Shown: positions 45,997 through 55,953, numbered from the stretch's first letter. The stretch is DNA of 64,000 nucleotides from an uncultured Muribaculaceae bacterium (GCA_944320595.1 CALUIB010000003.1:62001-126000); one strand, 5' to 3'. Notes: generated by a model from the letters alone, not told the origin. Translations and numbers: made by a program.

Positions 45997-47613
45997 TCAG
46001 CTACCACTTCTTGCAGCAGAGTTCATTTGCATAATATATTCTTCAAGCGGTGGCAGGCCGACTTCCTTACGCCATTGGTCAACTTTTCCAAAGTCGAGCA
46101 ATGTTTCCAGCCTTACCGTAAATTTCCCATTGGCATCGGTTTCGCCTTGTGTGCCATACTTTTGTTTATTGCCGCTCCAAATGTTGCAGCGGTCTTCCAT
46201 CATGGCCACGAAGTCGGGGCGCAATTCGCCAAGTTCCACAGCTTTGCGGAATATTGGCAAATAGCGTTTTATCGTGGCAAGATCAGAATGCTGCACCACA
46301 AGCCATATCGCTTGATTAGCATCGCCCACAACCTTGCGTGAAGGCCAGCCGTATTTTTTCACTATCGCATTTATACGGTATAGGTTGGATTTGTCGATGC
46401 TGCGCATACGAGTGGCAAGTGAATCGATAGTAACAGAATCTTTTTGTTGAATATTTAGTGCTGCCAAATATTCGTAACGTATGGCCTGGTCACTTTTTGC
46501 GATTTGTTCCAATTGTGCTTTCAATTCCAAATCATAGTCTTTCTCTACCACCGACTTTCGCTCCCATAAAATCTTCACGAGACAAGACCACCGAGGGTCG
46601 CCATGCAATGCAAACAAGTCCTTGTCGGTTGTCAAATTATCGGAATACCATGACGGGTCGCTGTCGGCTCGCCTATACAAGTAATTCAGTGCAGTATTCG
46701 TGCGTTTGGCAAGCGAGGCGGCACAGGCAGCGTTATATAAATGATGGCCTTGTATGTGGCGAGCGTGGCGGAAAGCACGGGAAAAATAATTCGACGCACC
46801 AGCATAGTCTTGCGCCATATAACAAGAATCGGCCTTGCCGATGAGCGATTGATAGACTGCACCGCTTTGCAAACTGTCAGGCAAAGCCATAGGAAAAAGA
46901 CCCGACCGCGCCCCTATGAGAGAAAGGCGGCGATGCCCGTCAATCCAATTTGCCACAATTTCAAGGTTCTCAGGCTTGGTCACATCATGCAAGCCGCAAA
47001 AATTTTCGGGCAACCTTGTCTTAGTATAACCTTTTGTTTGCGTCTGTATTACGTATATAGTGCCTATTTCATCTTCACCATAAGAATATCGGTCAAGAAC
47101 TAGTATTTGCTTATGTTTCTTGACAAGCAATGTATTGGAATACATTTCATCGTGTTGCCGTTTCCATTCTTCCTCGTCATCGTCACGTACCCAAGCGGTA
47201 TAAGGGTTTCGGGAACCAATTGGTGAAGTCACCGACTTAGGTTTGAACGAAATGGAGGAATCCTTGGCAAGAATTGTGTGTACGATGCCAAATTCAGGAA
47301 TATAGCACAGCACACTGTCTATTGCCACTGGGAATTCGCCAAGGATATGACTTAGGTATTTGTCTGCCCCATTGTATTTGTTAATTTGCATCTTGGATGA
47401 AATAATCGTTGGGGGGGACATGAGGTGATTGGCCGACAGCCCTAATCTGTACGCCGAATCACGGCTCATCACAGTTCCATGGTATAAATCCACGTCCCAT
47501 TCATGGCAGGCAAACTCAAATTCTTTGGCCGTAGAACAACTACCAAGCAAAATCACCACAAGCAATACCAAAAAATTTGTTCCAAACTTAAACATAGCCA
47601 TATAATCTAACAT
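45997..47613 (-). CDS. Lipoprotein with C-terminal DUF6624-like domain
   Basis: 538 residues from the outermost ATG; ATGs at 47601 and 47595 (MFKFGTNF) are equally possible. It has a lipoprotein signal (FLVLLVVILLGSCSTAKE). The middle part has TPR-like character (AQDYAGASNYFSRAFRHARHIQG, then NAACAASLAKRTNTALNYLYRR). Residues ~390-530 resemble DUF6624 (DSLATRMRSIDKSNLYRI, KKYGWPSRKVVGDANQAIWLVVQHSD, MMEDRCNIWSGNKQKYGTQ). It is predicted to be anchored in the envelope. Function is unknown; the DUF6624 call is by recollection of the motif pattern. Confidence 0.75.
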   Translation of the reverse strand: MLDYMAMFKFGTNFLVLLVVILLGSCSTAKEFEFACHEWDVDLYHGTVMSRDSAYRLGLSANHLMSPPTIISSKMQINKYNGADKYLSHILGEFPVAIDSVLCYIPEFGIVHTILAKDSSISFKPKSVTSPIGSRNPYTAWVRDDDEEEWKRQHDEMYSNTLLVKKHKQILVLDRYSYGEDEIGTIYVIQTQTKGYTKTRLPENFCGLHDVTKPENLEIVANWIDGHRRLSLIGARSGLFPMALPDSLQSGAVYQSLIGKADSCYMAQDYAGASNYFSRAFRHARHIQGHHLYNAACAASLAKRTNTALNYLYRRADSDPSWYSDNLTTDKDLFALHGDPRWSCLVKILWERKSVVEKDYDLELKAQLEQIAKSDQAIRYEYLAALNIQQKDSVTIDSLATRMRSIDKSNLYRINAIVKKYGWPSRKVVGDANQAIWLVVQHSDLATIKRYLPIFRKAVELGELRPDFVAMMEDRCNIWSGNKQKYGTQGETDANGKFTVRLETLLDFGKVDQWRKEVGLPPLEEYIMQMNSAARSGS

Positions 47614-47689
47614 TATACATCACCAAGCATTCTACTTCTTTTTAAAACATGAAATGCAACACAGCAACCAAAATCGCAATATGATTACT

Positions 47690-47720
47690 CTCATAGACGG
47701 AATATCGTTCCGTCTATGAG
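47690..47720 (-). terminator. Stem-loop after korB
   Basis: CTCATAGACGGAA (47690-47702) pairs perfectly with TTCCGTCTATGAG (47708-47720). It lies 37 bases downstream of the korB stop on the - strand. The T-tract is poor. Confidence 0.6.
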
Positions 47721-47757
47721 GGTAAGTTCTTACAGTTTGCGGACATTCAGAAAAAAG

Positions 47758-48777
47758 TTACTTCACTTCCCAGGTGTCGCAGGAGTTGAGTATCATGTCG
47801 CGCAGGCCGGCGTAACCCTTGCGCTGCCGCACTTCGGCTACTTGCTGCTCAACCGCCTCGTTATAGACGGGGGCGGCAACGTCGCGTATCACGCCTATGG
47901 CGAGCGGCAACGTGTGGCCGTCCATCATGGCGAGCTGTTGGTGCAGGAAATTCGACTCGCAATGCGCGTCGTGCGTCAGCACATCGTCAATGTAATATCC
48001 ATCCTCACCTATTGTCACGGCCTTCAGCCCGAAACCATCTTGCACAAGGCCCTTTTCATAGTTTGCGCCAAACAGCATCTTCTTCCCGTGCTCCAAGTGA
48101 ATTGTGTGCTCGGGGCGGTTGGCACGCTCGCTCACATGGTTGTGTATGCCGTTGTTAAAAATCACGCAGTTTTGCAAAATTTCAATCACCGAGCAACCAC
48201 GGTGACGCGCTGCGGCCACCATCACCTCTTGCGACACCGCCTGCTCCACGTCAAGGCTGCGGGCGAAGAACGTGCCACGTGCGCCAAATACAAGTTCGGC
48301 AGGTATGAATGGATCTTCGGTCGTGCCGTAAGGCGACGACTTGCTCACAAATCCTCGGTCACTTGTTGGTGAATACTGGCCCTTGGTCAAACCGTAAATC
48401 TTGTTGTTGAGCATCAACATATTCACATCTACATTGCGCCGCACCTCATGGATAAAGTGGTTTCCTCCAATGGCAAGGCCGTCGCCATCGCCGCACACCT
48501 GCCATACGGTCAATTCAGGATTGGCTACTTTTATGCCTGTGGCCACTGCAGCCCCGCGCCCGTGAATGGTATGGAAACCGTATGTGTTCATGTAGTAAAT
48601 AAGCCGGGAACTGCACCCAATGCCCGATACTACAACAATTTTGTGCGGCGGAATGCCAAGTTCTGCCATTGCCTTATGCAGCTCGCTTAGTGCGGCATGG
48701 TCGCCGCAACCGGGACACCAGCGCACAGCTTGGTCGCTTTTGTAATCAGCTGCTGTATATTTTCTTGTATCTTCCAT
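47758..48777 (-). CDS. korB: 2-oxoacid:ferredoxin oxidoreductase, beta subunit
   Basis: 339 residues. The N-terminal WCPGCGDH (C21, C24) supplies cluster ligands. The thiamine-diphosphate motif runs from GDGDGLAIGGNHFIH to MLNNKIYGLTKGQ. With the alpha subunit directly upstream it oxidatively decarboxylates a 2-oxoacid, most likely 2-oxoglutarate, to the acyl-CoA and reduces ferredoxin. The absence of separate gamma/delta subunits fits the two-subunit KorAB type. The genes are separated by 5 bases, indicating one operon. Confidence 0.94.
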   Translation of the reverse strand: MEDTRKYTAADYKSDQAVRWCPGCGDHAALSELHKAMAELGIPPHKIVVVSGIGCSSRLIYYMNTYGFHTIHGRGAAVATGIKVANPELTVWQVCGDGDGLAIGGNHFIHEVRRNVDVNMLMLNNKIYGLTKGQYSPTSDRGFVSKSSPYGTTEDPFIPAELVFGARGTFFARSLDVEQAVSQEVMVAAARHRGCSVIEILQNCVIFNNGIHNHVSERANRPEHTIHLEHGKKMLFGANYEKGLVQDGFGLKAVTIGEDGYYIDDVLTHDAHCESNFLHQQLAMMDGHTLPLAIGVIRDVAAPVYNEAVEQQVAEVRQRKGYAGLRDMILNSCDTWEVK

Positions 48778-48782
48778 TTAAA

Positions 48783-50627
48783 TCAGCCCTCCATGATTTT
48801 AGTTACACCATCTATGATTTCTTGCACGAGGAACGGTTGCCCTTCCACCTTGTTGATGCGGTGGATTTCAGTGGCCGGATAACGCGCTTGCAAGTAGTCG
48901 GCAAACTGGCCGTTGTTGAGTTCGGCCACGATGACCCTCTTGTAACGAGCCAGCACCTCGCCCGTATTGAGTGGCAACGGGTTGATGTAGCGGAAGTGAG
49001 CCAAGGCCACGCGGCGGCCTGCGGCATTGAGGCTGTTGGCAGCCGAGAGCAGGTGGCCGTAGGTACCGCCCCAACCCACGAGCAGCGTGTCGGCCTCGGT
49101 ATCGCCCAACACTTCGAGCTTGGGTATGTCGTATGCAATGTTTTCAATCTTCCTGCGACGGGCTTCAACCATCTTGGCATGGTTGGCCGGGTCGGTCGAT
49201 ATGGCACTTGTCACTGCGCTCTTTTCGAGTCCGCCCACGCGGTGGGTGAACCCTTCGGTGCCGGGAACGGCCCAGTAGCGCACCTGCGTCTCCTCGTTGC
49301 GCATATACGGGTGCCAGTGGCCTTTCATGTCGTCGGTAACGAAAGGCGGACGTATCTCGGGATACTCGTCGCTGTCGGGTATGCGCCATGCCGACGAACC
49401 GTTGGCAATGAACCCGTCGGTGAGCAGTATCACCGGGGTCATGTGCGTAAGTGCTATACGTGCGGCCTCAAATGCCATGTCGAAACAGTCGGTGGGCGAT
49501 GCCGCAGCCACCACTGCCAACGGCGACTCGCCGTTGCGCCCGTAAAGGGCTTGCTTCAGGTCGGTCTGTTCGGTCTTGGTGGGCAGGCCGGTGCATGGAC
49601 CTCCGCGCTGCACATCTATCACCACGAGCGGCAGCTCGGTGATTACCGCCAAGCCCAAGCCCTCGCTCTTGAGCGACAGCCCCGGGCCCGACGTGCTGGT
49701 GGCGGCAAGGTCGCCTGCAAACGCCGCACCTATTGCCGAGCATATTCCGGCTATCTCGTCTTCCATCTGACAAGCCTTCACGCCAAGGTCTTTGCGCTTG
49801 GCCAGCTCGTGCAATATGTCGGTAGCCGGGGTTATGGGGTAGCTGCCAAGGAACAGCGGCCTCCCGCTCTTTTCCGATGCCATTATCAGCCCCCATGCCG
49901 TGGCCGTGTTGCCGTTCACGTCGGTATATCGACCCGGACGTATGCTTTCGCTCTCGATGCGGTAAGTCGATACCGAGGCGTGTATGTTGTGGCCGTAGTC
50001 GTAGCCTGCTCGCATCACACGGGCGTTGGCCTCATAGATAGCCGGTTTCTTGGCAAACTTGTTGTGCAACAGGTGCAACGCGCTTTCCAGCGGGCGATCG
50101 AACAGCCAGCACACTAACCCCAGCGCAAACATATTCTTGCACTTGGTTATAGAGCGGTTGTCCATGCCGCTGTCGGCGAGGGCATCCTTCACCATCGAGG
50201 TCATAGGCACCTCCACCACTTGCGCTTTCAGCTGCAACTCGGCAAACGGGTCGTCGGTGACGAACAGGGCCTTTTCCAAGTCGCGTTTTTTGAACGAGTC
50301 GATGTCCACTATCGCCACGCCACCCTCCTTGAGGAACTTGGCATGCTGTTTCAGTGCGGCGGGATTCATTGCCACAAGCACGTCGGCCTTGTCGCCGGGA
50401 GTGTAAACACCTTTCCCTATGTGGACTTGGAAACCCGAAACTCCGCTAAGCGACCCTTGTGGGGCACGCACCTCGGCAGGATAGTCGGGGAAAGTAGAAA
50501 TCTGGTTCCCCACGCCGGCCGACACGTTCGAGAACAGGTTGCCGGCAAGTTGCATACCGTCGCCCGAATCGCCCGAAAAACGTACCACCACGTCGTCGAG
50601 GACTTTTATATTCGTATTATCCAGCAT
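48783..50627 (-). CDS. korA: 2-oxoacid:ferredoxin oxidoreductase, alpha subunit
   Basis: 614 residues. The N-terminal ~190 residues are the gamma-like domain (VVRFSGDSGDGMQLAGNLFS, EVRAPQGSLSGVSGFQVHIG), fused to the pyrimidine-binding domain (PLFLGSYPITPATDILHELA, MEDEIAGICSAIGAAFAG, TSTSGPGLSLKSEGLGLAV). The C-terminal part contains LLVGWGGTYGHLLSAANSLNAAG. This fused gamma-alpha form is standard for KorA. The preference for 2-oxoglutarate is inferred from subunit organisation. It is transcribed from a promoter at 50694-50701. Confidence 0.94.
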   Translation of the reverse strand: MLDNTNIKVLDDVVVRFSGDSGDGMQLAGNLFSNVSAGVGNQISTFPDYPAEVRAPQGSLSGVSGFQVHIGKGVYTPGDKADVLVAMNPAALKQHAKFLKEGGVAIVDIDSFKKRDLEKALFVTDDPFAELQLKAQVVEVPMTSMVKDALADSGMDNRSITKCKNMFALGLVCWLFDRPLESALHLLHNKFAKKPAIYEANARVMRAGYDYGHNIHASVSTYRIESESIRPGRYTDVNGNTATAWGLIMASEKSGRPLFLGSYPITPATDILHELAKRKDLGVKACQMEDEIAGICSAIGAAFAGDLAATSTSGPGLSLKSEGLGLAVITELPLVVIDVQRGGPCTGLPTKTEQTDLKQALYGRNGESPLAVVAAASPTDCFDMAFEAARIALTHMTPVILLTDGFIANGSSAWRIPDSDEYPEIRPPFVTDDMKGHWHPYMRNEETQVRYWAVPGTEGFTHRVGGLEKSAVTSAISTDPANHAKMVEARRRKIENIAYDIPKLEVLGDTEADTLLVGWGGTYGHLLSAANSLNAAGRRVALAHFRYINPLPLNTGEVLARYKRVIVAELNNGQFADYLQARYPATEIHRINKVEGQPFLVQEIIDGVTKIMEG

Positions 50628-50693
50628 AATTAATTTTTTGTTTTTGCGTCATAATTATACAAAGCACCCGGCCTGTTATGGCCGAATGCTCTG

Positions 50694-50701
50694 CAAATAT
50701 A
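50694..50701 (-). promoter_or_regulatory. -7 promoter box of korAB
   Basis: TATATTTG on the - strand fits TAnnTTTG. The leader to the korA ATG would be about 60 bases. Confidence 0.6.
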
Positions 50702-50995
50702 CACCTTTGCACAATCAAAAACAAAATAATTATGCGCAAATGCCCGAAAATGGCAACAATGTATCAAAATTTACTACCGTTTTGCCGCATAACAAAAACA
50801 AAATGCCAGCATTTCATTATATTTATACACTAAAAAGCCTTTATTGCTACACACTTGCTGCCCGTATGTTATACAACACACTTCCACACGGGGCTACACA
50901 AGGCATGACGACCCACAGCAATTATTTTGCAACAATTAAACTTTCGCCGCGGCAGTTTTTGCCGCCGCCCACTTCATTTTGTGCCAAAAGTTGAT
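50702..50995. other. Gene-free divergent spacer between korAB and fumarase
   Basis: It contains the upstream flanks of both promoters. An open frame spanning 50539-50994 covers the korA start region and has no recognisable protein features, so no gene is called. Confidence 0.5.
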
Positions 50996-51003
50996 TACTT
51001 TTG
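50996..51003 (+). promoter_or_regulatory. -7 promoter box of the fumarase gene
   Basis: TACTTTTG fits TAnnTTTG and lies 35 bases before the ATG at 51039. Confidence 0.55.
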
Positions 51004-51038
51004 CATTAATAAAGTATAATCCAAACAAATAATTTACT

Positions 51039-52685
51039 ATGGCAACAACTCCCGAATTTAAGTATCAGCCCATGTTCCCACTGGGGGCGGACGATACCGA
51101 ATATTACTTGCTTACGAAAGACTACGTGTCGGTGAGCGAATTTGAAGGCCACCCCATCTTGAAAATCGAAAAAGAGGGTCTCACGAAGATGGCACAACAG
51201 GCCTTCCGCGACGTGTCGTTCCTGCTGCGCCGCAGCCACAACCTGCAAGTGGCAAAGGTGCTCAGCGACCCAGAAGCAAGCGAAAACGACAAGTATGTGG
51301 CCCTTACTTTCTTGCGCAACGCCGAGGTCTCGGCCAAGGGGCAACTGCCTCTGTGCCAAGACACAGGCACAGCCATAATCCACGGCGAAAAGGGCCAGCA
51401 GGTGTGGACTGGATACTGCGACGAAGAGGCTCTGTCGCTCGGAGTTTACAATACCTACACGCAAGAGAACCTGCGCTATTCGCAAAACGCTCCGCTCAAT
51501 ATGTATGACGAGGTGAACACCCGTTGCAACCTTCCGGCTCAAATCGACCTTGAGGCTACCGAAGGCATGGAATACCACTTCCTGTGCGTAACCAAGGGTG
51601 GCGGTTCGGCCAACAAGACTTACCTTTTCCAGGAGACCAAGGCTTTGCTCAACCCCGACACGCTGGTGCCATTCCTTGTGGAGAAAATGAAGACACTCGG
51701 CACCGCAGCTTGTCCGCCTTATCACATTGCGTTCGTAATAGGCGGAACATCGGCCGAGAAGAACCTACTCACAGTGAAACTGGCCTCGACGCACTACTAC
51801 GACTCGCTGCCCACCACCGGCAACGAATATGGCCGCGCATTCCGCGACGTGGAACTTGAAACCCGCCTGCTCGAAGAAGCCCACAAGATAGGGCTTGGCG
51901 CACAATTCGGCGGCAAATACTTTGCACACGATGTGCGCGTTGTCCGCTTGCCGCGCCATGGCGCATCTTGCCCCGTGGGAATGGGCGTGAGCTGCTCGGC
52001 CGACCGCAACATAAAGTGCAAAATCAACAAAGACGGTATATGGATTGAAAAGCTCGATGACAACCCAACCGAATTAATTCCCGAGGAATTGCGCAACGCA
52101 GGCGAAGGGAACGCAGTGCGCATCGACCTCAACCAACCCATGAGCGAGATTTTGAAAGAACTTGACAAATATCCCGTTTCAACCCGCCTGTCGCTCAATG
52201 GCACAATCATCGTGGGCCGCGACATCGCCCATGCCCGCCTCAAGGAACGCCTCGACCGTGGAGAAGACCTGCCGCAATACATCAAGGATCACCCCATCTA
52301 CTACGCAGGCCCGGCCAAGACCCCGGCAGGAATGCCCTGCGGCTCGATGGGACCGACCACGGCAGGCCGCATGGACCCCTACGTTGACCTGTTCCAAAGC
52401 CACGGCGGCAGCATGGTGATGCTTGCCAAGGGCAACCGGAGCCAGGCTGTTACCGATGCTTGCAAGAAACATGGCGGTTTCTACCTCGGCAGCATCGGCG
52501 GCCCGGCAGCTATCCTTGCCCAAAACAACATCAAGAGCATCAAGTGCCTCGAATATCCCGAACTGGGCATGGAGGCCATCTGGCAAATCGAGGTTGAAGA
52601 CTTCCCGGCATTTATCCTTGTTGACAACAAGGGCAACGACTTCTTCACCCAAATAAAGCAAAAAGGCTGCAACTGCTGCAAGTAA
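51039..52685 (+). CDS. Fumarate hydratase, class I (iron-sulfur)
   Basis: 548 residues, a full-length single-chain class I enzyme like E. coli FumA/FumB. It interconverts fumarate and malate in the cytoplasm using a [4Fe-4S] cluster. Cluster ligand regions are visible as [26 protein letters not shown] and the cysteine-bearing [24 protein letters not shown]. The KNRSQ-type motif ([18 protein letters not shown]) and [14 protein letters not shown] are typical. It is a single gene with its own promoter and terminator. In anaerobic Bacteroidales it serves the reductive branch toward succinate. Confidence 0.96.
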   Translation: MATTPEFKYQPMFPLGADDTEYYLLTKDYVSVSEFEGHPILKIEKEGLTKMAQQAFRDVSFLLRRSHNLQVAKVLSDPEASENDKYVALTFLRNAEVSAKGQLPLCQDTGTAIIHGEKGQQVWTGYCDEEALSLGVYNTYTQENLRYSQNAPLNMYDEVNTRCNLPAQIDLEATEGMEYHFLCVTKGGGSANKTYLFQETKALLNPDTLVPFLVEKMKTLGTAACPPYHIAFVIGGTSAEKNLLTVKLASTHYYDSLPTTGNEYGRAFRDVELETRLLEEAHKIGLGAQFGGKYFAHDVRVVRLPRHGASCPVGMGVSCSADRNIKCKINKDGIWIEKLDDNPTELIPEELRNAGEGNAVRIDLNQPMSEILKELDKYPVSTRLSLNGTIIVGRDIAHARLKERLDRGEDLPQYIKDHPIYYAGPAKTPAGMPCGSMGPTTAGRMDPYVDLFQSHGGSMVMLAKGNRSQAVTDACKKHGGFYLGSIGGPAAILAQNNIKSIKCLEYPELGMEAIWQIEVEDFPAFILVDNKGNDFFTQIKQKGCNCCK

Positions 52686-52705
52686 GTAGCTCCTAAAAAA
52701 TTCAG

Positions 52706-52746
52706 CGGCACAAGAGGCGGTATTATCCCCTCCTGTGCCGTTTTTT
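52706..52746 (+). terminator. Terminator after fumarase
   Basis: CGGCACA (52706-52712) pairs with TGTGCCG (52734-52740), extended by inner GAGG/CCTC pairing, followed by six T. Confidence 0.9.
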
Positions 52747-52878
52747 CGTACATGCCTATTGCATTTTACAAACTTTATCGCTATATTTGCTTGTTGACGA
52801 ACCGAACCCATGCCTCGTGCATCATACCATGTTATATTTGTTGTAATGCAAACCGACAACTTTAATAATGAATGCGTT

Positions 52879-53463
52879 ATGAAAAAACTCCTCATCACTA
52901 TCATAATAGCAGTGGCGGCAATATGTACTTGCCAAGCCCAATTGCGTTACCAATGCCAAAATGCTCCCGATGCCGAAGTCACCGTGGTATCGGGTGGGGT
53001 AATGATTGACATCGACAACGGAGCGGCCACGCTGATGCTGTTTCCGCAAGGTTTCTTGTCGAGCTATATGTATTATGCCGCCACTGGAGTAAGCGCATTG
53101 TTTACTTCCGACCTCACGTCGATGCTGCTATACGTCGGCGGGCAAACCTACCAGTACACGCTTACGGCTGCACCTGCCAATGCATCGCCAGGTTTCAATT
53201 ATCCGCCAGTTCCCGCACCGGTTTACACCCCGCCTGCCGGCGGCTACGACTACTCCCCCAGCGAGGCCGACAAAGCCTATTACCGCAACGAAATAAGGGA
53301 GCTACGTTACAAAATCAAGGATGCCGAGCGCAGCCTGCGAATGTATGAGCGCAATATGCGCCGCGACCCGTCGATAAGCTCCTCGCAACTTGTGCAGTCG
53401 CAACGCCGCCTCATCGACACCTACTACGAACGCCTGCACTGGCTCGAATCACAACTTTACTGA
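52879..53463 (+). CDS. Small secreted protein with C-terminal coiled coil
   Basis: 194 residues from the ATG at 52879, which begins a signal peptide (LLITIIIAVAAICTCQAQ); the open frame upstream has no such property. The mature N-terminal ~80 residues look beta-rich. A Pro/Tyr-rich linker (YPPVPAPVYTPPAGGYDY) follows, then a basic helical region (NEIRELRYKIKDAERSLRMYERNMRR) that probably forms a coiled coil. Family not recognised. It is a single gene followed by a long palindrome. Confidence 0.72.
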   Translation: MKKLLITIIIAVAAICTCQAQLRYQCQNAPDAEVTVVSGGVMIDIDNGAATLMLFPQGFLSSYMYYAATGVSALFTSDLTSMLLYVGGQTYQYTLTAAPANASPGFNYPPVPAPVYTPPAGGYDYSPSEADKAYYRNEIRELRYKIKDAERSLRMYERNMRRDPSISSSQLVQSQRRLIDTYYERLHWLESQLY

Positions 53464-53506
53464 ATGGAACTTCAGGCATACAAACAACCAAATTTGCGCA
53501 ATAATA

Positions 53507-53548
53507 AGATAGAATAAGGGAACGGCTAGCCGTTCCCTTATTCTATCT
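53507..53548. terminator. 42-bp perfect palindrome, probable bidirectional terminator
   Basis: AGATAGAATAAGGGAACGG, then CTAG, then the exact reverse complement of the first part. It sits between convergent genes (secreted protein on +, DJ-1 on -), where a shared terminator is expected. The flanking T-tracts are short. Confidence 0.75.
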
Positions 53549-53590
53549 CTTTGTTTTCGACCTTCCTAAAAAGGCAGGCAAATACGTTTT

Positions 53591-54151
53591 TCAGACGGGG
53601 AACTGTATGCCCTGGAACAGCTTGGTGATGGTATCGTTGTCAACCAAACGCCGCGCTATGGCTATGGCAAAATCCACCGACCACCCGGCACCCTTGGCCG
53701 TGATGAGGTTACCGTCTTCACACACTGTGCAGCGGTTTAAGCTGTGGGTCTTTTCCATTTCATGTTCCACCGAGTTATGGCAGGTTATGTTCTTCCCCAA
53801 GGCTATATCGTATTCCTTCAATACCGTAGGGCCACCGCATATTGCAGCGAGCAAGCGGCCACTGTTATAGAAATGTTTGGCCAACTCGCCCACCGTGGCC
53901 GAACGACAAAGATTGTAATATCCGGGATAGCCGCCGGGCAATATCAGCGCATCACCCTCGCGCAAAGCCGAGCCATCTCCCATGAGCATATCGGCCTCCA
54001 CCTTTATATTGTTTGACGAGCACACAGTGGTGCTGTCGCCTATAGCGACGGTGCAAACATCGAGATTGCAACGACGCAATATATCTACCGGGGCAAGAGC
54101 CTCGATGATTTCAAAGCCATCGGCAAGCAGCACATATACTTTCTTTTCCAT
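53591..54151 (-). CDS. DJ-1/PfpI family protein
   Basis: 186 residues from the ATG at 54151 (MEKKVYVLLADGFE); an ATG two codons earlier exists. It has the DJ-1 signature: the Glu in DGFEIIEALAP, the nucleophilic Cys in LLAAICGGPTVL, and LPGGYPG. Members act as protein/metabolite deglycases, chaperones or oxidative-stress proteins; the exact activity is unresolved. It lies 22 bases downstream of the YeiH-like gene, and the two are probably co-transcribed. Confidence 0.9.
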   Translation of the reverse strand: MEKKVYVLLADGFEIIEALAPVDILRRCNLDVCTVAIGDSTTVCSSNNIKVEADMLMGDGSALREGDALILPGGYPGYYNLCRSATVGELAKHFYNSGRLLAAICGGPTVLKEYDIALGKNITCHNSVEHEMEKTHSLNRCTVCEDGNLITAKGAGWSVDFAIAIARRLVDNDTITKLFQGIQFPV

Positions 54152-54173
54152 AATCAAAGAATATTTCTAGTTG

Positions 54174-55262
54174 TCAGAATAACGGCACGAGGTACTTGGT
54201 AAGCAGGTAACCTCCACCTACAAGCCAAACATACAACAATCCTGCCAAATAGAACGGTTTTGCCCCGGCTTGCTTGAATTTTTGTATGTTGGTGTCGGTG
54301 CCAAGGGCTGTCATGGCCATGGTGAGCATGAATGTGTCGATGTATTCTATTGCCCCGTTAAGAGGAATATCCTTGACGCTTTCGGCTCCGCACAGGTATT
54401 GCAGCAACGAGTTCACACAAATTATGCCCAAGAAACCAAACGCAAACCACGGTATAGTGATTTTGCGCTTGCCCCCCTCGCCCCCTGCTGCGGCATACCC
54501 GGGCTGATTACGGCGCGTGCGAGCAAGTACCAATCCCATTATTATCAACACAGGAGCCAGCATCATCACGCGTATCATCTTGGTGATGGTGGCGGTTCCG
54601 GCTATGCCGAGCGAGTCGGTGGGGTCCATGGCGTTGCCAGCACCGGCCACGTGAGCCACCTCGTGCAGTGTGCTGCCAGTGTATATGGCCACCTGCTGGT
54701 CGGTAAGGCCGTCGAGCAGTCCGGCACGGTACATTATAGGATACAGGAACATGGATATAGTTCCGAATATCACCACGGTGGATACGGCAATAGCCGTCTT
54801 ATGGCCTTCGCATTTCACCACAGGCTCGGCACCAAGCACGGCAGCCGCGCCGCATATCGCGCTGCCGGTAGATGTCATGATTGTGGTGTCATTATCCATT
54901 TTCAGCAATTTACCAAGCCCGTAGCCAAGGAATATGGTACCAACTACTATAATTGCATCGATGGTAATTGCCGGCAGTCCCACGGCGGCCACCTGCGTAA
55001 GAGTGAGTCGGAAACCATAAAGCACGATGCCGGCTCGCAACACCTGCTTGGTACAGAACTTTATGCCAGGCACCCATGTTTCGGGCAGGCGATTGCGCAG
55101 GCTGTTGGCATACAGCATTCCCAGAATTATGCCCACGATTAGCGGACTTAACGAAAGACTTTTCACGAAAGGCACTTCTGCGATGTAGAATGCAGCGAAC
55201 GAAAACAGCGCGATTAGCAGAATGCCATGCAGGGTGTTGCCCCGAGTTCCTTTTTCAAACAT
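54174..55262 (-). CDS. YeiH/UPF0324 family membrane transporter
   Basis: 362 residues with about ten predicted membrane helices. Family markers are SPLIVGIILGMLYAN, GIVLYGFRLTLTQV, STGSAICGAAAVLGAEPVV and GSTLHEVAHVAGAGNAM. UPF0324 members are described as putative sulfate or sulfonate-linked exporters, but direct evidence is limited. It has a consensus promoter immediately upstream (55286-55316) and is followed by the DJ-1 gene. Confidence 0.92.
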   Translation of the reverse strand: MFEKGTRGNTLHGILLIALFSFAAFYIAEVPFVKSLSLSPLIVGIILGMLYANSLRNRLPETWVPGIKFCTKQVLRAGIVLYGFRLTLTQVAAVGLPAITIDAIIVVGTIFLGYGLGKLLKMDNDTTIMTSTGSAICGAAAVLGAEPVVKCEGHKTAIAVSTVVIFGTISMFLYPIMYRAGLLDGLTDQQVAIYTGSTLHEVAHVAGAGNAMDPTDSLGIAGTATITKMIRVMMLAPVLIIMGLVLARTRRNQPGYAAAGGEGGKRKITIPWFAFGFLGIICVNSLLQYLCGAESVKDIPLNGAIEYIDTFMLTMAMTALGTDTNIQKFKQAGAKPFYLAGLLYVWLVGGGYLLTKYLVPLF

Positions 55263-55285
55263 ATCTTAATTATTGTTTCAGACTG

Positions 55286-55316
55286 CAAAGATAGTGCAAG
55301 CCGAGCGCAATGCAAA
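55286..55316 (-). promoter_or_regulatory. Consensus promoter of the YeiH-like gene, part of a repeated block
   Basis: On the - strand TTTG, 19 bases, TATCTTTG. The surrounding 55284-55345 is nearly identical to 57769-57831, upstream of the DUF4831 gene: about five differences over ~62 bases, including one indel. Confidence 0.85.
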
Positions 55317-55437
55317 AAACAGCTCGCTTATTTTTTGCCATTACCTCCCAGTACGAGCCGCCTAACTTATACAAATCCAACCCCGTCAAATTTCTCATCG
55401 GCATTGCCATGAACAATCAACAGCTCCACACCACAAG

Positions 55438-55953
55438 TCACTTGTCGGCGAGTTCCACCACTTCACAGCCAGTGGGTGCTCCTTGGTCGAGGGTTAGCAA
55501 CACCAGGGTGCGCACCGTCTGCCAACCTTGGCGGCCTGCAGCACCGGGATTTATGGTGAGTGTGCCAAGCCACTTGTCGTTGACCACCTTCAAGATGTGG
55601 GAATGGCCGCACACAAGTAGTTGCGGCTGTTCGGCAAGCAGCAGCGATTTTATGCCAGGCGCATACCTACCCGGATAGCCGCCTATGTGGGTCAATAGCA
55701 CTTTCACGCCCTCGACGGTAAAAATTTCCATGTCGCGGAACCGACGGCGCAATATACCGCCGTCGATGTTGCCAGTGACGGCACGCACCGGTGCTATTGC
55801 AGCCAGGCGGTCGATAAGCTCCTCGCTGCCAATGTCACCGGCATGCCATATCTCGTCGCAGTCCTTAAAATACTGTATGTAGCGGTCATCCCACCAGCCG
55901 TGGGTGTCCGAGAGTATGCCTATGCGTTTCACCTTTTTATTGCTTGCCCACAA
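55438..55953 (-). CDS. YfcE/MJ0936-type metallophosphoesterase
   Basis: 171 residues. The calcineurin-like metal-binding motifs are all present: GILSDTHG, HAGDIGS, TGNID, LLTHIGGYPG and CGHSH. This family comprises small phosphodiesterases and phosphatases in the cytoplasm; the physiological substrate is uncertain. The start overlaps the riboflavin synthase gene by 17 bases, so it is translated from the same message. There is no terminator between the two genes. Confidence 0.92.
   Translation of the reverse strand: MWASNKKVKRIGILSDTHGWWDDRYIQYFKDCDEIWHAGDIGSEELIDRLAAIAPVRAVTGNIDGGILRRRFRDMEIFTVEGVKVLLTHIGGYPGRYAPGIKSLLLAEQPQLLVCGHSHILKVVNDKWLGTLTINPGAAGRQGWQTVRTLVLLTLDQGAPTGCEVVELADK

Noticed and set aside
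48669-50117. Long + strand open frame (482 codons) opposite korA
   Set aside because: It lies fully antisense to a strongly supported enzyme gene; G+C-rich coding sequence often leaves such shadow frames. The translation shows no family features.
50539-50994. + strand open frame of 151 codons upstream of fumarase
   Set aside because: It overlaps the korA start on the opposite strand and the korAB promoter; no protein-like features.
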